DNA of 64,000 bases, from positions 9,041,759 through 9,105,758 of the forward strand of contig CM041551.1 in the NCBI GenBank assembly GCA_023238725.1, in the 5' to 3' direction. Positions 12,801-24,800 of the stretch are shown in pieces. Each line of letters begins with the position of its first letter. Within the stretch, counting starts at the first letter, position 1. The position numbers were made by a program, and so were the translations under genes. The notes under the pieces are model-generated. The model worked only from the letters and a program-made list of their open reading frames with translations, made no database searches and had not been told where the DNA came from. The DNA is from Scortum barcoo. Taxonomy: Eukaryota > Chordata > Actinopteri > Centrarchiformes > Terapontidae.

Positions 12801-15800
12801 ACAATCCCTGGATCATGCAGGACGGACAGGAGGTGGGGAGGGCTGGAGTACGGGAGACCGAGCATTTTGCATGAAGGACTGTTATGTGTATGTGTGTGTA
12901 TGCATGCATATAGTATTTTCTATAATACCTATGTGTGTGTGTGTGTGTATGTGTATGTATTATCTTTATAATTCTGTGCTAGTCAGAGGCATTATGTTGA
13001 ATTGACTGGTTGATGGAGACATACAACCACTGGTTGAAATATAAGTTTTTTTATATTGTAGAGTAGGACAATTCTTTGTTCTTATCTCTAAGTAATTCAG
13101 TATATACAGAAAACTAACCCCCTTTCATATTGCGACAGTCCAGTGCCTTTGGGTTCCTAATTCCCTGACATGATGGGTTCCTCTTTTTTTGGAGATGATA
13201 TGGTTTGCCTTTCAACCTTTCAAGCCTAAAGACAGATGTGAGCATCTTGTTGTCAAACATAATGCAGTCAAACATAAGCACTTGCAAAAATATCCTAAAA
13301 TACATTATAAACCTATGTGGTTCAGATTAGACAGTGCATAATGGCAGATATCTGTCCTTTTTGACTGACCTCAAACTGAGGAAAAATCTTGTTAAGATAC
13401 AGACTCTGTGATCACAGACGGAAAAGATAAAAAAAAAGTCAAAAACGTTTCCCTGGCAAACTTGTGAGGAATCACACCCACATGGGCGAACATGCAGACA
13501 CGCACACACAGATACACATTTGGCATGGAACTGAAGTGGGTAATTAGGGAAGGTCACCAAGGAAACAGACAAACACAAGCAATTGCCAGACACACTGTAT
13601 GCTCAAGAGAAGCATAAACAACCGTTTCTCTGTATATATCGTCATCTACCCATCACCACCATTACCTTCAACACAAATATGAAAACAAGACACGAATATT
13701 TTTTCTCAAGTTTTGAAAACAGTTCCCCAGCTTCCTGAGACACAGTTCGTGTCGCCACTGATTCAATGAGATATAACTTTAAGCATGGTGTAACTTTGTC
13801 AAAATATCAATAAAAAGAGCATTTGTAATTAAAAAAAAATTGTGCATCCTCCTTATATCGTGAAAAATATGTCAATGTTTCCCAGATTCAGAAGAGGGAG
13901 ACTAAGATGAGTGCGCTGGTGAAGGAGCTCACAGAGAGTAAGACGCAGCACTCTGAATGTCAGAAAGAGGTAAAAAAAAAACAAAAAAACAACAGCATCA
14001 TTATTCACCAAACCCAGTTTTTAATGCTCATGATTCTTATTAATGTTAACTGTGTTAAGAGAACATTTGATTGTTGTCAAATAAATGTAGTTCCTGTTAT
14101 ATTTATTTGATAATGGAAACCAAATTAGAATGGATTTAATTATACTCTTCATGTATTCCACGTTAGATGTTGAGTAAGCTTTGTAAACCTAGAATTGATA
14201 TAATTTTATTACTTTTGATTATTGGGGCGATATTAAAGTTAATTAAGCCTCTTTTTTGTTGGCCAAATGTGGTTGCTGTGAAATGCTGTGAGACTGTAGC
14301 AATGATTGAGTGGCTTAGCTCTGTTGCATATTTCCCAGTTGCTCAGAATGGAGAAGGATCTGGAGAAATTGTGTGAGGAGAGAAATGAACTGAGAACCAA
14401 GATGGAGGACCGGAGCAGAGAGTTCGTCCACCTCAACCAGACCAAAGAGAGACTGGAGGCTGACTTGGCTCTGAGCCATGAGAAACTCCACACCTCACAC
14501 CTGGAGGTCCATCTCTCTCTGTCTCTGTGTGCACGTGTTCATGTGTCTGTGTGCATGTATGGGTCAGAGCTATGCAGCAAACTCTTACAAAAACTGTTAA
14601 CCAACTATTTGACCGGAAGAACAGGATGGGCTAAAATGCCAACATATGCAGTTTACTGGAATTTATCTTTGAGTGTTTGTTCTGTGTGTTTAGGTCCGAA
14701 GCAGAGATCAGTTAATTCTGCAGTTGAGAGCTGAAATGAAAACAGATGAACAAAAGCATCAAAGGACACAAGGAAAGGTGTGTCACCTTCTGTTTGTCTG
14801 TATTTTGGGTTTCACTTTTTCTATAATTTATATCTATTTATGTCCTCATTTGTGTTTTTCTGACATTATGTATTTAGGTTACAATATCATTATTTTGACT
14901 GTTTTTTGCTGATCAAAATACAAACATTATACTTTTAATATAGCAAATTCAGCATCTCCTTGATGTGTTCCATGTGAAAAAAATTATGTGGGTTTTTCTA
15001 ATTTGTTTTTTAGGTTTTAGATTTGTCTCAGGGCTTAAATGCAATTCTAGGTAGTACTACAGGGGTTTTAAACCTGTCTTGCTATTTTTTGGTTTTTCCT
15101 TTCATATGCTGAGGCTAGGTTGAGTGAGCACCCTTGTGTTTTGTTTTTTCCCAACAATGACCTGTTTTACACCCACAGACTTGCACATATCCACTCGAGG
15201 GAAGTGCCCGAACCTGCAACAGTCTTCTACTGTTGGCTACTGAGCCATCTCCATTAGAGCAGTGGGAGGCGTAGCACCTTGCTCAAAGGCTCCTCGAAAG
15301 TTTGAGCTAAGGAAAAGGGGATCGTTACTCATTCATGTCTGCCGTGCCCACATTTTCCCAGCTGGTCCTGAAACTAAACTGGGAAACTCTCTGACTCAAG
15401 CTTGATTCCCTTACTTTTAGGCTGCTGCCGCCCCCTCGCTGTCTTTTCTGTCTGTCCGTGTGTACTTCATATGCCTACATAAAGTTATTCCATTTCCTCC
15501 CTTTTTCAGTTTTCCTCTCTATCTCTCTTTCTTCTTGCTCAGGTAGCAGCACTGGAGGGCGAGGTAAGCCACTTGAAACAGGAGGTCAGAGGACACCAGG
15601 AAGAGGCCTGCCAGCTGAGCAAAAAGGTCAGAGATATCGAGCGCTGTAAAGAGCAGAAGGAGAAAGACCAACGGCAGCTACACGATCAGCTCCGTATTAG
15701 TCAGCAACAGGTAAGGGATGATTCTCTCCTCTCCTCTTCACCTCCACTCATCTCCACCTCCCCGAAAGGTGAAATCTCTGGTGAAATCTATAGATCGGTT

Positions 15801-18800
15801 GAACTCTGACCTGGAAGCTATGAAACAGGCTGACGTGATCGATGCGGAACGCCGGAGCCCGAGGAGCGCCCTGCTTCACAGCTGATTGAAGCAGAACAAT
15901 TCTGAGCTCAGCCAGATACAGAGCAGGCTGAGGGATGGAGAGTCAGAGGTCACAGAGCTCAGGGACAGTTTAAGTCAGCGGCGCACATCCACGACGAAGG
16001 CAAGTGTTTTGTGTGTGCAGTTGTCAATCAGCTGAGTCACGATCCCACAGCCATACAGTCTATGGTGTTAATCTAGTGGACAGCATAAAAAGACAAATCA
16101 GATGCGCTTATGTGTCCGAGAGCCAGTGAGCTACATCACAGTGGACAATCAAGTAGTCAGAGCCCTCTGCCAAACTGACATATTTGCAGCAGACGAGCTT
16201 TATTTCGCAGTCAACTTACATACATACCCATCTACATCATCCAAATTAACAAACAAGACAAGATGGCCCATCTGTTTGTCAACCTCTCACATCCAATTGG
16301 GCCCACACATGAATACAGAAAGGGAAAGACAGAGCAAGAGATTCAAAAATAGGGTAGGAGAATAAAGTTATTATCAAGCAAGGTTCGACTTGGGTAGTCA
16401 TGTGACAGCCATGAATACTCAAATGGCAGGCCAAATGAGGGTCAAAGCGATGTGTTTTCCATCATATCTAATGAGGGTTTGTTTGTTTCCCCAAAGCACA
16501 AGCTCTTGATTATGGTCACAAGAAAGCCATGGTGTTCCCATTAAGTCTTGTTATAATGCCTTTCATCCAGTGACAGAAAGAAATGCAAAATCCTCCATTA
16601 GTTTTTGGACTGTAGGATAGTGAATACATTAAAGGGAGAGAGAGAGACAGTACTACAACAGAGAGCAAATAACATATACAGATATAAAAGGTAAAGCTGG
16701 GATGACACCTTACTTTATATTATGTGCGTGTTTCATAGTGTGACTTTAAAACTCTTACCTTGGCTAACCTTGGGTAAAACATTCGCCATCACGCTCGAAT
16801 AAAATCGAGTGTACGCAAGCTGAGTCAGTGGTTTTAAACAGTCCACACGCACACGCAAATACACCTACACAGGCTGTTCAATGTTTGACGCTAAAGTAGA
16901 GAATGGAAGCTGATACTGCTGGTACTCCTCCATCCTCTCTTCTCTTTTCCTCTCCTTTCTCCTCTCTTCTTCCCTCCTTCGGTTTGTGTCTCTTTCTTCC
17001 TTTACATGAGCAAGTTTTCAAGTCATGCAATGCTGTCTCTTACCCAGTGTTAGTCCTAGATGGGCCCAGCTAAGCCATGGTTAAACCGAGCTGCAGTGAA
17101 CCACTGAAATCTAACTAGTTGGCTGTCATTAGTCGAAACCCTTCGTGTTCTGATCCAGATTACAGCGGGATTAACGTGGATGAACTCAAGCTGAGTGTTA
17201 GAGCGGGTTTAACTTTCTCAACCTCTCCGCTTGAAAGGTGAGCTACGGTAGGATTCCTTGTGTAACACCGGGATTAAGCCTGGTTTCACTTCCTGGATTC
17301 CCCCTTCATTATGTGAAAGGTTACCATAATGTCTATATTTTTATTTTTTTCAGTTGCATTTAATCACGAAGATGATGATGATGATGATGATGGTTGTTGT
17401 CGTCATAGTTAAAGTTTATTTATTCCTCTTTATGTGTGCATAGTTCACCACATACTTGTAACACATTCAGCCAGTAATACTCCACACATGGTAACTGTTT
17501 GGTACGTTTTTTCAAGAGCACCTATACATGAGGAGAGTCAAAATGCTACTCTCCTTTAAAATGTGAGCGTTTTGGTCAGTCTACCAAACCTTCAGGCTAC
17601 AGCTGCTCCACTTAAATATAAGTAAAAATCAAATTATTTATTCTCATCAACATTTGTGCTTCATTTGACTGTGTTTTCTTACAGGTTGAGACCTTTGACG
17701 GGAGGCTAAAGAAGCAGGAGGTTGAAATGGAACTTCTTCACCAGCAGCTTAAAGGAGCCAAGGAGGAGCTGAAAGATGCCAATTTGCAAGCCCAGGGGCA
17801 GAAAGAAACTGTAGCCATTTTTAAACAAAAGTACACAGTAGCACTGGAGAAGGTGCATAGGGTGCAAGGGCAGGTGGAACTTTTGGAAGAGGAACTGCAG
17901 TATTCACAGCAACAGGTCAATTGTAGTTTTAAGTAAAACAGTACATTCCTGTTTACTTGCTCAGCACCTCTAAAGAGATTTCAACAGCTCTACTTATTCC
18001 ACATACATAATGAGTTGTTAATTCTGCCATTCCTTTATTCACTATGTTTGATTTACAGCTAAGAGAGTCCCAGTTGGCAACTTACTCAGTGAAGGAAGAG
18101 CTAGCTGAGATGGTGCAGCGGTACCAGGAAAAGGTTTGCCAATGGGAGAACTCACAGGAGGCCCTTGACCAGTTGACGGATGAGCTCCAGGCCAATCAGA
18201 ATCTACTGAGGGAGAGTCAGCAAAAAGTGGACCATCTTCAAGACCTGATGGGATCCCTGCAGGAGCAGGTGGACACACTCAAACAGCAGGTCAGGACATA
18301 CACGGACACATTGCAGTAACATATGGAGACAGAACAATGGCGCAGGCATCAATCAATCCAGTACACAGCACTTAGGTAGCCCTGTAGCCTTCTGTGGAGA
18401 CTACTAAAGATGTTTTATTCCTTTTATGACAACATTTGTGTTTTGTACAGGCTAATTCCTAGTAATATTTCTGGGTAACAATTAATGAGCCTGCTTGTGA
18501 GATGGTCAGTAGAAACATATGCAGGTGACATGAGCAGACCAGTAGCCACTGGTCTTTAATTTCAAAATAAGACACAAATATTGTTCCAGTCTTCATGGTG
18601 TTAATATATTGTTTTATATTCATGTGAACTCACTAGATTTCTCAACAAGACAGTTTTGGATAGATAAGTGTTTAGGTTCAGTTGGGTGTCCTTGTGCTCT
18701 TGTTGGTGCTCGTAGGTGCTTGCCAGCTCCATTAATGTTGTGTAAGTGCATGCATGAGTATACTCTTTACTGTGCATGCGTACGCATGTGTGTGTACAAG

Positions 18801-21800
18801 TGTGCGTTTGTGCACGTGAGCACTGGCGTGTGTCACTTAATCTTTTCTCCTTTTTCTTTCTGTTTTATATTTACTACGTCAGGCAACAAATGAATCATCT
18901 TTATTACGGAGAAATTTAATTTGGATGAACTTAACTGCTGCCGCCAAGGTCAGACGGGCAGAATGTCATTTTAATCCAATCAACTTTAATCTGTTGGTTA
19001 TAAAAGAGTTAGGCTGTTGAAGAATGGCTGTATCTCAGGCCCTTTATTACACTGGCTAATGACTTTGATTGTGAGGCGCCTATCAAGAGGTTAGGAGTTC
19101 TTATGGAGCTTCACGTCCTGCTAATTCTCTACCTCATGCTACTGTTGGGCTCAGCTAACCCTAAAATTGTTAATGTCTTGATTCCCTGTTTACAAGAAAA
19201 TCTAAATTGAAATAAAAATAAATAAATAAATAAAATCAATGTATTAACGTTACAGCATTTAATACCTGAGCACACGTGTAAAAACAAGTGGAAATTTAAA
19301 CTGTAGCTTAACGACGGTATCTTAATGCTATCTCTGTTCTAGTTCATTTGCATTCTGACAAGGGAATATTTCACTGTTACGTAAAGATGAGGACTAGAAG
19401 ACAAGTAAAACTTCCCCCCTTTCCCATGAAGATTTCTACTTTTGAATTAGTTACATAATTTGCCTATATAAAGGACATCAGCTAATAGACTGAGATTGAG
19501 GGTAGTGATACATTCAGCATTACATTTAGAAAACACAGGGAGCTACAAGGTCATTTTTTTAATGGCACATCAGTGTCATTGTCATTTATTAGTAAACCAA
19601 AATGCATATAATCTGTTGAAATACAATTCATCACAAAAGCGCCCTTTCTGTTATATTTATTTTTGTTTCTGTTGCTGTTTGTATTTTATTTGTCACAATT
19701 TCAGTGTATGATTGACTTAAATCACTTAAATGACTTAAACCAAGCGAAAAATGAAAATATTTAGATTTTACTTGACTGGACATATGAGCAATTTTTCTCC
19801 TTTCTCTCTATATATTTCACTTTTTCTCTTTCCTCATAGAAACTAACATTGGAATGTGATCTACGGCTTCATCAGCAGAGTCATTCTCATTCTAATGAAG
19901 AGTATTTCAGCCTGATAAGACATGGGCAGCAACTGCAGAAGGTAAGGTACATTTTTTTATACATTCTACTTATATTAAAAAGTAACATAACTCCCGAATA
20001 CAGTTAGACTTAAAGTTATTTTCAGATTTACAAAAAGAATGAAGCTATATTCCAGCACCCACATTTTTTTGTCTGTGTGTGTATCTGCATATGTGTGTGT
20101 GTTTCAGCACTGCGCAGAGCAGGTTGAGCGCCTTGCGGAGTGTGAAACGGCTATTCTTCAGATGAAGTCAGGGCTGAAGAGACAGTAATAACCGAGTCTA
20201 TAAAACTCTCATTCTCTCTCAGCTGATCTTGGTTCCTGTCCTTGTCTCTCCTCTCCTGCCCTTCCCATCTGCCCCCACCCCCTGTCCTTTCTCATTGTCT
20301 TAACAGTCCACTTGCCAAATGGCACGTAGTTCTACACTACTACACTACACGTTGCATGGAAAATTTAACAAAATCTATTCAAATCATTTCTTTTAATTTA
20401 GTTAATCTGTTATCTGTTTTTCGCAGACATTTCATTTTCTCTCACCATGTTCATCGGTACTTTGCATTTGTTACGCAGCAGTTCAGACGGCCTAGTCACT
20501 CTTTGCTCTCATTCCCCGCCCTCCCGTAGAGCCCAGGAAAAGGTGGGTCTGAAGCAAAGCCTTGTCGCCTCCCACCATACTCACATGACCGATCGCAGCC
20601 AGCTGGAACAAGAAGTGACATGTCTGAAAAAGGAAGTTACGCGCTTAGAGCTTGAGCTGGCGGACACCCAGAAGGTATTAAAGTAATGCGTATCTGCTGA
20701 CCTGTCTTCTAAATTAGAGACAGCCATGTTGTCCTGACCTTTTCCTCCCCTCTCTACTTTTGAATTCAGATGCCTCATCCATTGTCTGAAAATGTTGCCT
20801 ACTGTATGCATACATCTCAGGCTGAGAACATGAACCGGAGATTCAATTCGAGTTCCCCAAGAGGAGTACTCAACCCACGTCCACCAGCACCACACACCCA
20901 CCACTCATGTGATTGTCCCGTGCTTGCCTGGCAGAAACACATTGCTTCACCATTAATTAAAGGACCAAACGTGCCAAGGCTGGTGAAATTGACTCCAATT
21001 AAGAGCTCAATGGGACACTAAATATTCAAATTACTCAAAGTGGTGACTGTAGCCTGGCGGAGTGCCAACATCGCTGGCACATCATTCAAGTGTGTGCATG
21101 TGTAGTCTTGTGTGTGTAGGTGGAAGTGGGAACATTTGATTTTATGCATTAATTTGTGCCTCCGCTGGCACATACTGTACAAGTGATAGACCTAACATAC
21201 TTACAAAGATCATATGCATGCTCACACACGTTTATTCTCACACACACACATAGGCAACTGTAGTAAATTCACCTCTTGCTGTCAGGTCTTGTCCATTAAT
21301 CCAGCCTGCTTCCCTGTGGAATATCACATAATGAGTCTGTGTTGTGTAAGGGGACATGCATTGAAGACTAGAGAATGCACAAGTAGATGGTAAACAACTC
21401 ACTCAGAACACATTAGGGACACGCTGAAGACGACTGCTCAAGCCGCATTCACAAGTGGTCAGGGACGCATGTGTCCACATATTCTGCAGCATCTGATGTG
21501 TGAGCATAAATCCATCCGTAACTGCTGTGAAGGACTTCATATTTTTATGCAATAAGGAGAGTTTAATACTGTATGCTTTCCAAACACCTTAACACAATTG
21601 ATTTGCCTAGGCCAAACAGGCAAGATTTAGAAGTTTGCATCTGAGGCGAGGTACAAAATCTCGAACGCCTTCATTTCTCTAGCTGGACGACCAAGGCAAA
21701 CATGTTTTTTTATTTTTTATTTTACAGTTCCAGTCAAGGTTTCCCATGGATAAAAGCATATGTAAGCAGGGAGGAGAAATCAAATAATAAGTGGTCACTC

Positions 21801-24800
21801 AATACACCTTTTAGGCCCTTTTGATGCCAAGCATGAAGTGCGTTCCAGACACAACCTAGCAAGACACTTGATACGAGTCACTTATTCACAATTCCTCTTG
21901 GCCCTTACTTATGCTGCAGGTACATATGGCACTTCTCAGACAGTCAGAGGTGGAGCTGGAGGAGGCCAGGAGAGAGGCGTCAAGGAGCAGCAGCGAGGCG
22001 GACGTCCAGAGGGGAGAGGTGCAGAGACTTCAGGAAGAGTTACAGAAGGAGGAGGAGAAGATGAGGAGCGCCGTCAGGGAGAAACAGAGTATGAGCGGTC
22101 GCGTCAGGCAGTTGAGCCAAGAGCTGGAGGAGCTACGCAGCAGGCATGAAGTGACAGGTAGCAGTCAGCCAATAAATCCATCAGTCATTTTATCCATCCA
22201 CATGTCCATTTATCCATCTACAAATAACTTTAAAGTCACAACATACACATCGGCAGTGTACATTTTTTTATTCATCTGCCAAATTAAATTAACAAGCATT
22301 TGACTGATGGCCATTTAGATTTTTTTCTCACTTTGAAGTTTGATCAACTAGTTGCCCATCATTTCTTGTTTGTCTGCCGCAGAAACTTTGGACAGTGTTG
22401 TCCATCAGAAATATATAGTATACTGGAGGAACTTTGCAATGCACCCCGCCTTTTTGTTGCAGAACCAGCCACACTGCTGTTAGCTCAATCAGTTAGGTCA
22501 AATTAGCCAGCTGTGGTACAGCAATGTGGTGATTCAGTTGTCTGCTGTCTGCGCGCAATGTTAACACACACACACACACACACACACATACAGACACACA
22601 CTGTATATAGAAGTTTGATTTAATGGCGCATTGCTTTAGCTGTATGGTAATGATCTGGTTTATGTGTGTGTGCGTGCCTGTGCGCGCGTGCCCGGTGGTG
22701 GCCTTTGTAGTGGTGTGTCAGTGCAGGAATGGTGATGGCTGGGTCTCTCTGGGCACAGAAATGTCTCATTAAGAATTAACGTACACATCTACGGTCACGC
22801 CAGGCAAACACCTCGCAGACGCACACGCGCGCATCCATTTCTCCCAACTCCCACTGCTTTAATTAGCACACACACACTTGCTCTCCGTGGTACAAATACA
22901 CACACACACTCACCTATTGTCCGCAGAGAGATGAATCTGAGGTCTCTCTCTGTGGCAGACAGTGGCTGGCTTGCTCGGTGAACACTGCTCATTAACAAGA
23001 TAGAGACAGAAGGACAACGCTGTGTAGCTTGGCCTTTGTCTGTGATCAAAACGCATTCCCTCAACTCTACGCTCCACACAAAACCACATATTATTCAGCT
23101 TTTACCTTCAGCAACTACAATCCAGCATCGCAGAGCCTACTGTAATGACTTAAGAAGAATAAAGATGCATTATTATAACAAAGGGGGCATTGTTTACCTG
23201 GATATAGCAGTGGTCTGAATAGACTGGGTGAGGAGTCAGCTTGAGAAATTACTGTCATGCACAAAAGGCCTTTTTATTAACATGAAGCCCTTGTCGAGGT
23301 CCTTTCTGTATTATGAAAACACTGCTTTGAGTGGTGATGATTCTTTTTGTTGCTTGATAACAGTAGATCTGGTCTAGGATGGAGTGGATAAGAGTGGAAA
23401 ATGAATAGGTTAGAAGGCTGATTATTAGAACAGTATGCACAAACACAAAGATGTGTACAGTAAAATAATCATGGGAAAAAAACAAGTGGATTTCCATCAA
23501 AACCTCATATTTTATTACTTTATGTACCGTGATATGCTGTAAGTTAACAGAATATATATGTTTTTTCTTCTGCTGTTGTTTAAAATATTATGGAATTGAC
23601 ATCTTTTCTGGTCTCTAACAATTTTTACTTGTAAAGTTTTTTTTGGTGATGTGAGACTAGCAACAACAACCTGAATCCCACAGTTAGCGGGCGTACACAT
23701 AACTGTGGTCGGGATGTGAGGGATACGATATTAAAAGGTCTCTGTGGCCAGAGAGAGGGAATGTCAAAGGAGGGAGGAAACAGAGGAGAGGAGGACGAAC
23801 TGGGAACCAGAGAGGTGTCATATGGATGAGATTGAAGCGTCTGAAGGCAGCTGGATTCAATCAGACGGTGGCAGGAGAGGATGAGGAGATAGGAAAGAAG
23901 GGGGTGATTAAAAAGGAGAGGGGGAAAAAAAAGTCCTTAAACTTGGCGTATGACTGACTGTATGTGTCAAATTTACTGTCACTCTTTGACAGCATGCATT
24001 TCTGTCCGATTCTCAGTTCAAGTAGGTTTTCTGTTTCTTATATTCTTGATATATACAGGTAATTTTAAGTGAATTCAGAACTGATTTATGGCATGCTTTT
24101 TTAAACTGTAAGACAATTATACAAAGAACAAATATAAAGGTGTAGATAAGCGAAAAGTGTGTTACTAATCAGTTTCATAGGAATGTGGATGTAGTATATT
24201 CTGAATGGCCATATAATTGTTTAGGAAAAATTGTTTTTACAGCACCCACCCATGAAATTCAAGTGGGGATGGATGTTTAAAATATTCAAATATGGCTGAT
24301 AGTGTCATCTTACATCTTAAACAAGATGTGTTGTAAGGCTGGCCGTAATGTGAAATAAATGTGATGCTGTGTGACAACAAATGAAATAACAGCATAAACA
24401 AAAACACAATATCCATATTTCCACACTTCCACAAAAACAGAAATGTGATATTACCACCTCTCTGTGCTGCTGATGTGCATCTGCCTAAAGATGATGAAAT
24501 CATTATTGTGTGCATGTGTGTGTGCACAAGTGTGTGCCAATGCATGTGTGTGTGTGTGCGTGCGTAAATGTGCTGCTATCCAATCTGGATCCCTGGACGC
24601 ACACGTGCACAAGCCTCTCTCCTCCAATTCACCTCTATTACTAGCTATAATCCCATTTCACACTCTATCGATCCCCAAAACTGTTGTTCACCGGAACCAG
24701 CAGCAAACACTGGCATTTCTCCCCATCATTTCACCACCATTGTTCTTTATTACACAAAGAAGCCCCCCTTTGTCTCAGAGCAAACTCAGCCCGGCTGAAA

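Noticed and set aside
15883..15885. TGA as a selenocysteine codon
   Set aside because: The residues around it are not coiled coil and no selenoprotein context exists. The alternative frame explains the exon better.
17050..17300. Possible DNA transposon with GGGATTAA repeats
   Set aside because: Two direct GGGATTAA motifs and complex text, but no terminal inverted repeats or target duplication found by eye.
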